A DNA stretch of 64,000 nucleotides from Odiellus spinosus (GCA_963920705.1 OY987234.1:21781794-21845793), one strand, 5' to 3'. Shown: positions 1-13,652, numbered from the stretch's first letter. The notes: generated by a model not told the origin, from the sequence alone. Numbers and translations are program-made.

Positions 1-3000
1 ACGAGTGGGAATACGTATACTATAAGTTATGGGTGGTTAGGGTTTAGGGTATCCCCTCTCGTGTTATTTCGTCTCGGGCCCTTGGGTGACAGAAACGTTT
101 TGGACGAATATTGACCCTATTATATAAAAGGACCTCGACGACGACCTCTCATCCTCCGAGAGAGGAGCCACCGGTGACTGAAAGAAGAACGGAAAGCTAT
201 AAGTGAAGGGAAAAGGCGGGAAACTTATGGCCTCGTTTATACAGACTTCGTACGGACATTATTTTGGCGGGAAAAATATTGGATTTACATTGGAGGTTCA
301 CGCGAGGAAGCTTTTGTTCAGGGGCAATCTTATATAATGCTTTTTGTATCTTGCCCCTGTAGAAGTGTTTTACTAGCAGTGTTTTCACGCGCACTGTGAA
401 GCCTAACTTTAGGGTCAGTTGACAAGAACAAATCTATCTTTACCTAGAATGCAACAGTCAAAAAATAATTAAAAAATAACTACTTTATGTAAAAAACACC
501 TGTCATCTTTTAAAAGACAGACAGCCTCGTAATGAAAATTTTGGTTAAAAATTATATTGTATAACGATATAAGATAAAGCCAACTTATGTATATGTAATC
601 GTAACCAAATCTCTTGGCTTTTAAAGAGATTTAAAAACTGACAAATAACTCAGAGCGATTTTTCTCTCACTGAAACTCGTACCGGCTGAAAACGACGTAA
701 GAATCATTTTTGAAACTCAAGACTTTCCCTGCTAAATACATAAGGCTGCTTTGCTACGTGACTCTTCGTTAAACGGATGGCCTAAAGACTTTTAAAGAAC
801 TCATTTTTTCCCCACACCTAAAAAAAAATTACTTTTAATTCAAGGATAGATTGCAATGTAACTAAAAGCTGAACGTAAAGTGGGGAAAAATTGGTTTTTT
901 GCAACTCTTTTTCAAGAAAATAACTATTCGGGATCAAAAAGAGTTGTAATATACTATTTTCTTCTCTATGATGTTTAGTATGGTGTATTAATCCGCCTCA
1001 GCTTCTACCATTGAATAAAAGTGTTTAACAAGATTGATTTTTCCCTCCGGGCCTCTTATCTTAATTTTAAAGGGTTAGTGAAAGATTAAATCTTTATTTT
1101 TATTGAAATTATTCTCTAATCTTAAATAAATTAATAATTATTATTAATTCGCGTCAGAATCTATGACGTAGTTTATGATACTTTATCCTTAACCCTTGAC
1201 CTTCGACCTGATTAGGATTTAAAAGCATTTCAAAGCAAGAACATTGTTTTATGGGTTTTGTTTCGGTACAATTGAAAGTTGAATATAATCCAATCACCTA
1301 AATCCCTTGGGAAATCGATTTTAGTTAAGCGTTAAAGATTTTCGATTCAACTAACCACTAAGTAGATAGTTTTACTTTCGTGTTTACCCTCCCTTAAACC
1401 AAGAAGAAAAATCGTTCTGATAAAAGAAAAGATTTGAAAGAAAAGGAAAAAAAATTGTAAAAATGGTTAATAGGGATTTTTATACTGGTCTTAGCGCAAT
1501 CTTCAAGAAATTGAAGGGAGGGAGACCAAAATCTTATTACGTAAGGGGGTAGCCTGACGTCGAGTCATTATGATCGTCCTATTATTTTTTTTTTTTTCTT
1601 AAAGAATAAAAATTCTAGAAAAGGCTTGAATATAGTTTTTTTTTGGTTAAATTAGAAAGATTGAAAAATTGGAAAAAACGTGTATTTAACTTCTACTTTG
1701 CATCGGTCACGTGACAATATTAGTTATAATATAGGTATACGCGTTTTTCGTTCAATTTCACAAAAGCTTCGTTCACACTAACGTATCCAAAGCGCTTTTT
1801 TTGTGGAAGCGTAAGATTAGGGTTGAAAATAAGAATTATTTCTTTTTTGTACAATTGTCCAGTAACCTCCCTTCACAAATTAAGTTATTGGACATTAAAA
1901 TTATCAGACATTTTCAGAATTCCCTGTAGCAGTAAATACTTATTGGACAGTAACCCAGATCTCAAAAATGAAAAATTTTGGGACATTTAGAAAATTTATC
2001 TGGACAATGTCCAGTGTCCTGGTCGTCCTATGTTCGTTCTCGAGTTTAACCAATTAGTTCTTGTTAGTAATATCCCCAAGGTCTCGCCTCTGTGCCTTGA
2101 AGTTTACCGGCAGTTTTGAATCTGCCGAGTAAAGTTGAAGTATAGTTATTCTCATTATTTTTACGTGAAAAGCTAGGTTAGGCCCGAGTACTATATCACT
2201 CGGCGTAGAGTCCGTATTAATCAAGGAATTTCCGCTAATTAATGAAACTTCCCGGGAGCGCAACAGATCCAATAAAAAGAGGTTGCTGAGCTTTCTTTTT
2301 GAGGTTCTCATCCGCTTCCTATCCTCCCTTCCTTCCTTACACTCTTCCAAGTACTCGCGTACCCGTACTTCTAGCTTCCGCGATATAAAACGGGAGTTAG
2401 GCTCGTAAAAAGAATAAGGGGTTGGGCTGCGTGGCTAGAAATTGGCACGGATCCGAATTAACCCTGATCTACACCCCTCGTTTATTTCACTCTTCATCAG
2501 TGTTTATGTCCGCCCACTCCTTTGTTTTAACGACGAATAAGAAATTTCTTTCCTTCCCGCCAACAACTTCTTAAAGGACAAGTGACACGTGTCGTGACAG
2601 GCTTTCGATTGCCAACAAAATGTTTTCAGAGGGAGACAGAAGCCGATGAAACCCTCCTTTGAAGTCTATTACTCCCGGGTCTTGTCTATCCCTCTCTGTA
2701 TGGGTTATTCTCAAAAGGCGCGATTCGTACGCCTCCTAACGGTAGATGTTTTCGGAGCGGGAGCTCGTCGAGCGAATATCTCTAGCAGCCTTGGAGTTCG
2801 TCCAAAAGACGTCGTCGTTTGTGGAGAGAGAGAGAATTTCCAATTTTCCGTAGACAGGGGGGATGAAGTAGGACCCCTTCTAACTCGTAAAATTGGGAAT
2901 TTTACCCATACAGAGAGGAGCGCTATATGGAACATTGGAGTAGTAGACTTCAAAGGAGGGTTTCATCGGCTTCTGAGGGAGATCATAACGTAGCCAAGAA

Positions 3001-5389
3001 ATACTAGCAAAATCACTAAATCTTGATGGGTAACCAAGAACGGAGGGTTCATTTAAAAAACTGAAATAATTCGTAAGACGTATCCTTTACCGATCCCATA
3101 TACGACTTAGTCCTTTTTGTTGTAAAAGATAAGCATCTTTAAGCGCGCCCGCGATCTTAAGTCACTCATTGCCTTAATTTAGTCCGTTCATTGTCTCGAA
3201 ACGAACAAAAGAAAGGTGGGGAGAAAGATATGCCCTCGATGACGTCATTACAATCTATCTCTTACTTCCTGGGGTATACGTTTATTGTTTCTATAAAACC
3301 CAGTGTTTTCGGGGAAGAGCTTGAGTTTTGGGTTTGTCTATTCAAGTAGCCGCCTCGGGGGGTGATATCCCAGAGAGCTAACTTAGATACGAGAACCCGG
3401 AACGCGTACGTAAGCGTCTACCTTATACTTTAATCAGCCAGAAAAGTGTCACGTGATGAATGCGTTGTAGAAGTTAGTTTTCGAAAAGGGGTTTCTTTGT
3501 CTGAAAAAGGGGAAAGGCCTTTAGCTAGGTCGTTGATTAATGGGACCCGGGTCTCGGAGAGATTGAGAGCTAGACGTAGCCCTCCTTAAAACAAAACCCC
3601 GCCGTTCTTTCAAGACGGGGCGCTGCTGTTGGGCTCTAATTGAAGCAATCGAAACTGCCACCTTTTGAACGGCGCGCTTTCCCTTCTTTTGTTCGTAGGA
3701 CTTCTTACAACTTTTGAACTTAAGGATATTGGAAATTAAGTCGGGAAAAAGGAGACCCGGGCCAACCTCTTTTAATTGGAGGAGGCCTTTCATCGACACC
3801 TATAAGTGTCCCTCGACTCCTCGCTCGAGAAACCGTGATTTTTAATTCAAATTCGCTCCTATTTTCAGTTAAAATATGTCTCAAGTTCTTAGAAACTAAT
3901 TTACGAACAGTTTAATGCTGTCTCAATTATATTTGAATGCCTACGCAATCATTTTTTAGCGTACAAACTAAAATTATCAACCCTAGGTTTTTCGAATTTT
4001 CAAGAAAATATTTTTTCATATTTTTTTACCCCACTTTATCAAACGATAAAATTTTATCCAATCACCGAGTCGTATATAATTACAACCATGGAGTAATAAA
4101 AAAAGGAGCGTATTATTAATACATCATTAGAGATTGTTAAGAAACCTTAATCTCCTTGAGTTATTGCTCCACATCTGCAAAATTATTTTGCCCACCGGAA
4201 AAGGGGCGTAATATTTGGCAGTCCTGCTTTATAAATAAATCATTTCGTTAAGAGTCACCGCTGGAACCACATAGGTACGATTAACAAAATTGGGAGTTAC
4301 GTTAATTTTGTTCCGACTTACGTTAGGAAATTGGGAAAGAGAATTTGTCGGATTGTCTTGAATAATTTAAGTTTGGTTTTGGAAAATTCCCGAATTTGAA
4401 TCGTCGGACGAAGCGAGGTCTTAATTTAAAATTCAGTGTTTGTTCTTTTATTTTTAGTTTATAAAACTTTTATAATTATTCAATCGATGGTTTTCATTTA
4501 ATGTCGTTTTATTGTAGATTTGATTTTTAGTTTAGGCCCTTTTGAATTGGCTTTACAAATTTTTAATGGCGTATTCGCCGGCCTACTAACTTTGTACGGC
4601 CTGAATTTAATTAATGGAAATATCAAATTAAAGTTTGCCTAATTTTATTATCTACGTAAAAGTTATTAGTAATTTTATCGAAATTTTATTTCAAAATTAT
4701 GCGCTTAATTAACAAACGTTGGCTGAAAATTTGAATATAGTTAAAATCATAAGTAATATAATTAATATAAGTATGACACTTATTTTGTTTCAAAACTAAA
4801 TTTATTAGTCGAGTTGTGTTTCGTTGAGTGACAATGGAATGGGAAACTTGCAATTCTTTAGTCTCTATAATCATTCCCTTTTTATTTCATGGTGATTTTA
4901 AATTAACTAATTATTTTAGGCCTAATTTTCCAAACGCGAAAACCAATTAAAATCGTCAATGTTTCGGATTTGGCGGGAAAGACGTTTCCGAAGCGCGAGC
5001 TCGCCTGGGGGAGGGGGAGGGGGGAGTTTTACCTGTACCCCGTAAAGGTAGAGCAAGACGTAAAATTCATAGCGTCTCTTTTTAGGCCTAAATGGCGGGA
5101 AAACTTTTGTTTTATTACTTCGGTATGTCTTAATCTCACGAAAGCGCGTAGTTTTAGGTCTTTTTTTCGCGGGTAATTGATGACTAATCGAGGCTAGTGT
5201 CGAGGCGTCCGGAATTGGCTGCTCGTAGAGGGTTTTTTATAATGTATTTTCCGCGTAAGAAAGTTAAGTTATTATTCATAACATAATATTTTACCAAGGA
5301 AATGACACGTAGATTAGATTCTAACGTTATAGTTACAATTCTGTTCGTTAAGCCTAATTTTTTTATTTTCTTTTTTGCGTTCGCCACAG
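1..5389. other. Upstream or intronic sequence, no exon recognised
   Basis: No follistatin, NtA or other exon can be read on either strand. The first visible exon (5390) starts inside a codon, so its donor exon lies here unseen or further upstream. The stretch holds one family-A MITE (2637-2975). A fragment at about 1770 (cttcgttcacactaacg) resembles the ends of the 'gttcatactag' foldback family seen at 17865, 32642, 37573 and 51827. 4430-4920 is very AT-rich. The rest shows nothing I can name. Confidence 0.6.
2637..2975 (+). mobile_element. Foldback MITE family A, copy 1
   Basis: Non-autonomous element of 339 bp. Both ends carry the terminal inverted repeat CAGAAGCCGATGAAACCCTC, which extends to about 40 bp, followed after a divergent gap by a second inverted block around CTCTCTGTATGGGT. 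It is flanked by a perfect 7-bp duplication AGGGAGA (2630-2636 and 2976-2982). The 'plus' orientation used for this family is the one whose left end continues TATTACTCCCGGGTCTTG. It encodes nothing; the open frames over it are chance. Confidence 0.9.
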
Positions 5390-5605
5390 ATCCTTGCGAA
5401 GGGGTAGAATGTCCCGCTTCTCAAGTGTGCCAATTGGACGATAGCCGTAACCCAATCTGTCGATGTAACGCCGGCTGTACCGAGGACGTTAAACCAGTCT
5501 GCGGATCAGATGGAAAAACCTACTCCAACGAATGTACTCTTAGGGTCGAAGCCTGCAAATCAAGGAGAAACTTACGTATAGTTTACAACGGAGAATGCAG
5601 TACTG
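5390..5605 (+). CDS. AGRN: Agrin exon: follistatin-like module a (about FS3)
   Basis: Exon of 216 nt, phase 1 at both ends, so the whole module can be added or lost without frame change. Acceptor ttcgccacag precedes it; donor is GTAAGT at 5606. It encodes a complete 10-Cys FS module: the FOLN half starts DPCEGVECP and the Kazal half carries VCGSDGKTYSNEC, the core motif of agrin and follistatin Kazal folds. By counting back from the two laminin-EGF modules it corresponds to vertebrate FS3. Such modules in agrin act as protease-inhibitor-like and growth-factor-binding spacers; activity here is not known. The next exon is 36 kb away. Confidence 0.9.
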
Positions 5606-5973
5606 GTAAGTGTATATATTCTTGACCTTTTAACCCCTATGGTCTCCGTCTCGTTAAACTAATGGAGGGTCAACATTTTTATTTTATTAAGTATACGCTC
5701 TAAGACTAAATATTGTATTATAATTCCCTCGATGATTTTCTACGTGGTTAATTTATTCCACGAAAAAAATTCTCGTTTACGCGGTATATCTTTAAACAAG
5801 GTTATTGTCGTCCTCCAAGGACATGAGGGGTTAAACTTATTCTTATTTTATGTACATACATTAACGAGTGTATGTCTTGTTGACGTAAAATATATACACT
5901 AACCCCTTACGTACATATTAAGAATAATTACATGTTTTTACATCGTCGTAAAAAGTTAGAATATGAATATAAA

Positions 5974-6312
5974 CAGAAGTAGATGAAACCCTCCTTTGAA
6001 GTCTACTACTCTAATGTTCGATATAGCGCTCCTCTCTGTATGGGTAAAATTCACGATTTTACGAGATCGGAGGGGTCCTACTTCATCCCCCCCCTGTCTA
6101 CGGAAAATTGGAAATTCTCTCTCTCCACAAACGACGACGTTTTTTTGACGAACTCCGAGGCTGCTAGAGATATTCGCTCGACGAACTCCCGCTCCGAAAA
6201 TATCTACCGTTAGGAGGCGAACGAATCGCGCCTTTTGAGAATAACCCATACAGAGAGGGGTAGACAAGACCTGGGAGTAATAGACTTCAAAGGAGGGTTT
6301 CATCGGCTTCTG
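5974..6312 (-). mobile_element. Foldback MITE family A, copy 2
   Basis: 339 bp, inverted relative to copy 1. Its left end reads CAGAAGTAGATGAAACCC (TA in place of CC) and its right end is the usual CATCGGCTTCTG. Perfect 7-bp target duplication ATATAAA (5967-5973 and 6313-6319). It lies 370 bp downstream of the first visible agrin exon. Confidence 0.9.
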
Positions 6313-6444
6313 ATATAAACTGAAGTATAAAAAGTATTTTACGATAGATCAATATTCCCCGAAAATACGAATTACATAGGTAATTAGGTAACTGTAGATT
6401 TGAGCACACAGTCGTTTAATTACCCTATAAATGGAGAATTATTT

Positions 6445-6570
6445 TTTATCGATTTCTTAAATTACAAACAAATATTAAACTAGAATTAAATTTAAAATTT
6501 ATTCAGAAAATAGGCTTAGCTGTATTCATGGAGATCAGTCTTCCCATTGAAGGGTCAGCGACCAATATAA
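6445..6570 (+). mobile_element. Fragment of TTAA-type foldback family C
   Basis: The run from 'tcgatttcttaaattac' through 'aaaataggcttagctg' and 'ttcatggagatc' matches the left arm of the complete family-C elements at 16795 and 28806. Only this part of the arm is recognisable and neither terminus is present, so it is an old or truncated copy. Confidence 0.5.
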
Positions 6571-7412
6571 TGCAGCCCCCATACAGCGCCCCTTAATAAT
6601 TGGTTAGTCAAAAAAATTGTCACTGATACCCGAGAATTTCTTGTTCATACTGTACCGAGTGATATGAGCTTTATGTCAGGTCGGTGTTGCGCGGGAAAAT
6701 TTAGCGGGAAATGTTTTTGGCGTTGTCAAATATAAAGGTTTAAAAACATCCACTCGTAATTTACGCTTAAACAAAGCTTGCACATTCTTTAGGGATTCTT
6801 ACGTTGTTAGAAAACAACAGGGACTGAAATTGAGTTTGAAGTCGTTTAGAAACTTAAGATGACGTAAACACTTTTCCAACGACTAGACGCGTGTCATCTT
6901 TAAAAATACCCTATCATAGTCAATTTCAATTTATATTGCTAGCACGCTCAAAGTTAGGCTTATATGTCCACACAGTTTATTTTAAGAAAGTCTATATAGC
7001 TTAAATTCGTAACGACTCTCAATTCAAGATGATAAAGACTAAACACGCGTAAAACCAATATTGCCAAGGCTTAGATTATTTATAATAGACTCCCATTAGC
7101 TCTATATTTTATCCCAGGGACTCTTGAAACTAGATAATTTTCTTATATAAAGAAAGGATTCTGAGTATGACAAGAGAAAAACTTGTAAAAAAATTGCTAA
7201 TTTGTCACTTTTTAATTAGTTTTTTGTTTTTATTACAAAAATAAACAGGCCCTTTTCTACGAAGTTTCCCAAAGGTTAGCTACGATTACACCTTTCACTT
7301 TTCATGTCTAAAATGAAAATATACAGCAAATTTTAGCTTTGAAGAAAAAGATCAATTTTATTTTTATTAAAAGTTTAATGACCCCTGAATAGGGGGCTTA
7401 ATTTCGCGTATA

Positions 7413-7995
7413 TGAAACGAGATTTATTATAAAAGGGGATTTAGTTAAGATTAGTTAATATTTAAAGGTCGGTTATATGTTTAGGGGAAGTTAATAATTA
7501 AAGTTAAATATGTCTCGTCATCATTAGATAATTAATAAAATATAGAAATAATGGTTTTTGTTAGTTAATATATAATTTAATATGGTACTAACAAAATAAT
7601 AATAAAAACACTAATAATAACACTGGCTGGCATATATTAAATAGTTAATAGTTCTTACTATTGTCCGCTGATGAAAGTAAGCGCGATAACGCGCACAACA
7701 CACGCACATATATTAATTTAACCCGGCGTAGAGGATTCTAAGTCCGGTTAGTTACGAGAAAGCGCGGGACCCCGAAGGGCCACGCGGTCGAAGAGACCAA
7801 CTCGGGAAAAACGTGGTCAGCGACCAGCCAGGAACGTAGAGTAAGGGTAAGAGCGGTTTTGCCACACGTGGCACGAGCTATTTAAGCGTGGCCACGTGTG
7901 ACGTCATTCAAAATATTCCGTACCAGCCAGGTGCAAAATAAAGGGTTAGGCCCAATAATATAAAGTAAGGGGAGCGTTCATAAAATACCGTTACA
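7413..7995 (-). repeat. LTR, left copy
   Basis: 583-bp long terminal repeat. On the minus strand it begins TGTAACGG and ends TTTCA. It is the 3' LTR if the minus strand is transcribed, since the purine tract abuts it. It carries a GC-richer block near 7740-7910 with a CACGTGGC/GCCACGTG inverted pair, a plausible regulatory part. Confidence 0.85.
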
Positions 7996-10529
7996 ACTCT
8001 CCCCCACTTAATCTCGAACGTCCTCGTTCGACAATATTAATATTTAAAAAAAAACTCATTAAGAGAAAAATAAGCAAAGCAACACAGCTAAACAAAAACT
8101 ACCACATAGGGCAGAAAAATAAAAGTGGTACAAGAAAATCCAAAAATAAAATATACAAAATACAAGAAATCAAAACAAAAACTACCGCGGAGGGCAGAAA
8201 ATAAAAGTGGTACCAAAAAAAAAAAGAACAAAACCTACAAAATACAAACAATTACAAATTTTACAAATAAAAAAAAAACTATCATAAGTATTGGGCAGAA
8301 AAAAAAAAATTAACAATAGCTTATAAAATAAAACTACCAAGGGGTAGAAAAAAATAAAATGGACAATCAAAACTACCATAATTAAGTATGGGTAGAAAAA
8401 TATACATATAAAAAGCTTAAAAAAACTACCTCGATCACGAAAGGCAGAAAAATTCCAAAAAAAAAAAAAACTTATCATAAACACAAAAAAAAAATTACAA
8501 AACAATATAAAAATAATAGGGCCTACCATAAAAATACAATTATACAAAAATTTAAATAGAACGACAGGTATACACACTGTAACGTTACTGACGGTTCATT
8601 TCATGAGTTTACCTAATACCCAAAGGTTAAAAATTCAGAGTTGACCTAATACTCAAAGGTTAAAAATTCAGAGTTGACCTAATACTCGAAGGTTAAAATT
8701 CAGAGTTCCCTACTCTAAAATCATGGGTTCCCTACCCAAAAACAATGCCATGGAATAAAACCACATATATAACGGCAGATTCAAATATTAACCCTACGAC
8801 TTACGCCAACATTAAAAAGGTGGTCACACAGACTAATGGGCTAATTAAGCACTACAAATAGGGAAAATACGAACAATTAAAACTCACTACTTGCCACATA
8901 AACAAGAGGAAAACAAGATTAAAGGGTGGAATTGGTGTTCTCGTTGAGACTAAAGAATGGCAATACCAACCCTCATTTAAAAAAACTAAAAAATCATATT
9001 AACCCCAAATCTACGATAAATTAATCTATGCCTGCCTCGTGTGCGATGGGCCTTTGCGGATGTATACACGATCCTAAGGTAAAAGCTAAGGTCAGAACAT
9101 TGAGATGAGTGAATTCGCAGAAAGGACTAAATGACACTATTGACATACGAAAATTACGAAGGAATAAAATCCTGACACAAATTAAGAAAAAAAAAAAAAT
9201 CTAATTTACACTAAATATAAAGGACCTACACTGGAAAATAACAAAAGACATAATTAAAAAAAAAAAATCTATATACAAAACTTATCAAAAACAAATTCGC
9301 AGAACGGGTTAAAATATTCTGTCACTAAGGACCTAAACTACTAGGAAATTAAATCCTAATTACCTAATCAAAAAAATAAGCTAACGGCATAATACCTTTA
9401 AAAAAAATCGAAGTACAAAACCTACACTGGGGTAAACTAAAGGCACACTACCTTCAAAAAAAAATTCTAAATACTATCCAAAGGAAAAATAAATAACATA
9501 CAATAGTGGTCAGGGGCTAAATTAGGAATTGCAAATTAAAAAAAAAATGAGGTAATAAAAATTTAAATTTAACAAACTGGCATACTATGAAAAGTATAAA
9601 CGGGGGGGGGGGTAAAAATCTAAGAAATAAAACTAGGGTTAAGCACACGTGGGGAAATTTCAAGAGAGGTGTTTCCAAGAAAATGTTTCCGAACTACCAG
9701 CGTCCGAAAACACCTGCAAGGCCCAGCGGGGAAAATGCGTCCATTTTTAGCGCTAAGAACCAAAACTTGAGAAAATTATCTTTCCACGAGGAGCTAACAA
9801 TAGCCATGAAACTAGTTTTACAGGGGGGAATTTCGAAGAAAAAAAAAAAAGAATTTCAAATTGAATGGAAAATTCATAAAATTCGAAGGGGGACTAGAAA
9901 TTTAAATTTCGCAGTGCTAAATATTTAAAATATCCTAATGAGCTACTCTGCACAAAACAAAAACTAGAACTTAATAATGGGGCCCTAAACTTAACGATTA
10001 ACGTAGAATTTTTATTCTGATATTGCGATACTAGAGATAAAATGGCCATTCAAAATAACCACATCAAGAATCGTAGGAGCACACCAAAAACCCAACGAGA
10101 ACAAAAATTAAAGGGGATTTTTAAACGGGAAGCATGACCAACTAATTAAAACGAAATTTAAGCGCATAACTTTAAAAATACGGAAATCTAAGTTTCCAAA
10201 ATAAAATACGATAACAATTAAAAATCAATAACCTAAAATTACGTTAAAGGTCATTCAAAATTACAAATGATTAAATTATAATGGGGCAAATATCAATTAA
10301 AACTGGTATGAAAATATGCAACTATAGAAAAATACGATAAATATACAAACATAAAGCTAACCTGAATTTTACAAAATGCTAATGCCACAAAAAAAAGTCT
10401 TAAAAGTTCAGTAGTGTTCAATAATATGGCAAGAACAGATTAAAGAAAGTAATTAAAATAAAGGGCAAAAGTAATAGACCCGGTGAACTATATATATATA
10501 GAATTCGGTCACGGAACGGACCCCCAAAA

Positions 10530-11112
10530 TGAAACGAGATTTATTATAAAAGGGGATTTAGTTAAGATTAGTTAATATTTAAAGGTCGGTTATATGTTTA
10601 GGGGAAGTTAATAATTAAAGTTAAATATGTCTCGTCATCATTAGATAATTAATAAAATATAGAAATAATGGTTTTTGTTAGTTAATATATAATTTAATAT
10701 GGTACTAACAAAATAATAATAAAAACACTAATAATAACACTGGCTGGCATATATTAAATAGTTAATAGTTCTTACTATTGTCCGCTGATGAAAGTAAGCG
10801 CGATAACGCGCACAACACACGCACATATATTAATTTAACCCGGCGTAGAGGATTCTAAGTCCGGTTAGTTACGAGAAAGCGCGGGACCCCGAAGGGCCAC
10901 GCGGTCGAAGAGACCAACTCGGGAAAAACGTGGTCAGCGACCAGCCAGGAACGTAGAGTAAGGGTAAGAGCGGTTTTGCCACACGTGGCACGAGCTATTT
11001 AAGCGTGGCCACGTGTGACGTCATTCAAAATATTCCGTACCAGCCAGGTGCAAAATAAAGGGTTAGGCCCAATAATATAAAGTAAGGGGAGCGTTCATAA
11101 AATACCGTTACA
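10530..11112 (-). repeat. LTR, right copy
   Basis: Same length and, as far as read, the same sequence as the left copy. On the minus strand this is the 5' LTR, with the possible primer-binding site just inside it near 10505-10529. Confidence 0.85.
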
Positions 11113-11490
11113 TATAAATAATTAATTTCTAATTTATTATGCCCTTTACTTTCCGCTTCCTTTATAGTTATACATAAATTGAGTTTAAATATGATGCTAT
11201 TTTAATTTCAAGTAAAATTCAGATGGGTTTCAAAGAGGTGCGTGTTAGTTTTGAAATTAGGATATGATCTTAACTGAGATATGTAAAGAGAAGTGGAAGA
11301 TATAAGCAATAATTTTAAACTCTTGGGTACATAATTTAAGCATTCGATATATATTTCAAAGGAAATTATATCTTAATATGATTATATATTCTCAAATATC
11401 AAAGATTTTAATTTCATCGCGTTCAAGGATAGACTTTGGGATTGGGAAGATGAAGCTTCGTTGTCTTCAAATTTCAAGATTATTCTGAAG

Positions 11491-11961
11491 AGTTTAATTG
11501 AAAAAAAAAAAGGTATTTAAAGGGAGAATGCAACAGGAAGAGTCCAAATCACTCAAGCGTAACAGGGGTGGTAGTTATTTTTTTCTTCGTCACGTGGGCT
11601 AGACTTTGTTTAGGTTTGACGGTAACTTTTGCGATCAACTAATGTTCGTACAAACTAAATACGGTATGAAAACTAGTTTAATTGAAAAAACAGGGAGAGT
11701 CCAAATCACTGAAGCGTAACAGGGGTGGTAGCTATTTTTTTTCTTCGTCGCGTGGGCTAGGCTTTGTTTAGGTTTGACGATAACTTTTGCGATCAACTAA
11801 TGTTCGTACAAACTAAATACGGTATGAAAACTAGTTTAATTGAAAAAACAGGGAGAGTCCAAATCACTAAAGCGTAACAGGGGTGGTAGCTATTTTTTTT
11901 CTTCGTCGCGTGAGCTAGACTTCGTTTAGGTTTGACGAAAACTTTTGCGATCAACTAATGT
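11491..11961 (+). repeat. Tandem repeat, about 158 bp x 3
   Basis: Three units marked by 'agagtccaaatcact' at 11539, 11696 and 11854 (spacing 157 and 158 bp). Each unit continues with gtaacaggggtggtag, a T-run, and gatcaactaatgtt. The first unit differs at its left edge: a TTAAAGGGAGAATGCAAC piece (11517), the terminus of family C, replaces the CAGGG spacer, as if a TTAA-type element once sat there. No coding content. Confidence 0.8.
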
Positions 11962-12210
11962 TTAAAATGTCATTAACCTCTTATTATTCTTATTATTATT
12001 ATCTAAGCCTTTGCCGTGTTATTTACATTTTCCTCAAACTTCGCAAGATTCCACGAAGCTAATAAACTAATATTATCCAAGTTCGTTCCCTTGTTAGCTA
12101 TGAAACTCTATAAATTCGACGTATCCTCTCGAAGGCTCGAAGAACCAACAGAATCATCCCCCTTTATAACGTGTATAGATAATATATTTATGTAAGATAA
12201 GTCCTATAGG

Positions 12211-12516
12211 CTAATTGAGACTAACCTGATTAGAGCCACGGACCTTTATACGTAATATACTATAAATATTGGCTGTTTCCCCAACTTTGTATGGTTTTAT
12301 AATAGGTCTTCCTAAATTTTCCAACGCGCTTCTGTGTGTTGAAACCGGACTGGAAAGCGAATAGGGCGAAACTCCCATATCCTTTAAAGTGACCATGCAA
12401 CGCGGATTCGAGAATGAAATAGGGTATTTAGCGTCCAAAAGTGATTTCAAAATAATGGTAAAACTCTTTTTGAAATACAATTTCAATAACCAATCACGAA
12501 ACAGGGTTATAATCAC
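12211..12516 (-). other. Unrecognised 101-codon open frame
   Basis: An open frame of mixed, non-repetitive composition within the 36-kb intron, on the strand opposite to agrin. It has no domain I recognise, no signal peptide and no clear splice context. It may be a remnant of a mobile element or chance; chance is favoured because 100-codon frames occur in 64 kb of such DNA. Confidence 0.12.
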
Positions 12517-13652
12517 GTATCGAGTTATCCAAAGGCCACTTAGACCAGTAAATTTCTAGATTTTTAATTATATATAAACAATAACTACAATAAAATGACT
12601 TACCGTAGCGAAAACGATATTATTTTAGCAATTACCGACAAAATTACAAATTTTTACACTCTGGATAGTTCATTCTTGTTGATTTTACGCTAAGCCTAAT
12701 TTGGGACTATTTTCATTTGAAAGTAAAGTTTGAGGCGCGCGCGCGCCCGCGTTTTTGGCGGAAACGTTGCCATGGTTACTCTAACATATCGGGCACCTAG
12801 AGCGCGTGACAATCTTTAATTGGCTGGAAACTCCGTTTTAATGGTGATTGGGCATTGAATTGTTTCTTATTGATTTTGATAGATAAATATTGATATTTCT
12901 AAGATATATTTGGATGTTTGTTTCTAATGACCTGACCTAACTAAATTAAGAATTTTATAAACAGGTTTCCTAGTCCCTTTAATATTACAATATAAACTAA
13001 ACTTAGTTAATTTATGTCCATGGTTCAAAGTCGAATGTAGATTAAGTGTCGAGATAGCCATTTTGATTAAAGTTTCCTTGACTTTTAAATTAATCCCGAT
13101 TGGAACATTAAATTTTAGATATTTATAGTCATTAATCTCAAGGGAAACGAAAATTACTCCGTAAAATCATAATTCAGGGGTCAAATTTAACAATTTGCAG
13201 AATCTCGTACACTTTGCCTGGCTGAAATATATCGAAATATTTTCAATATATTGAAATATCGCGATATTTATCGGCAGATCGCCACTATCAGGCTTTTTGT
13301 ACTTCCGGTTTCTACGTCACGTTTCCAATCGTGTAGCTAACGTTTCCATAACTAGCAAGATTTTTTATTGGACAACGGAATGATGACGTAATAATGGCGA
13401 GGAGCAGTAATATTTTGATCTTTAGCTATAAATATAATGAACTCTTCTTTAGTTGGATAAATTATAAACATATTTTAATGAACGCGAGATTAGTGATGTT
13501 GAAATGGAAGCGTATTGAAATAAAAGTAAAACTGACGTCACTCGCGTGTAAAAACAGTCGTGAATTGTTTTTATAAATTAAATTCGCGTGGTTAGCGTGA
13601 AAGCCATTTAGCAACGCCCTGAATCGAGTCAAGTTACGTCTCTACTTTAAAT

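Larger units (their letters stand above)
7413..11112 (-). mobile_element. Young LTR retrotransposon, non-autonomous
   Basis: Two direct terminal repeats of 583 bp (7413-7995 and 10530-11112) look identical by eye, which implies a recent insertion. Each runs TG...CA. The element is flanked by a 4-bp duplication TATA (7409-7412 and 11113-11116). Read on the minus strand, a purine tract (GTGGGGGAGAGT) directly precedes the LTR that starts TGTAACGG, and TTTTGGGGGTCCGTTCC follows the other LTR as a possible primer-binding site. Minus is therefore the likely transcribed strand and a Gypsy-like family is plausible. The 2534-bp interior is A-rich and shows no gag or pol-like reading frame, so it would need proteins from a relative. 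The interior also holds a tandem repeat of about 39 bp near 8608-8708. Confidence 0.85.

Noticed and set aside
36-58. Telomere-like ggttagggtttagggtat at the window start
   Set aside because: Only two or three short units with different lengths; too little for a telomere or interstitial array.
2646-2993. Recurrent MKPSFEVYYS... open frames at many sites on both strands
   Set aside because: They are translations of family-A MITE copies. The apparent protein family arises because the terminal repeat itself starts an ATG frame, and frames differ in length with small gaps between copies.
8125-8577. Open frames in the A-rich interior of the LTR element
   Set aside because: Low-complexity Lys or Phe-rich translations from A-tracts; nothing like gag or pol.
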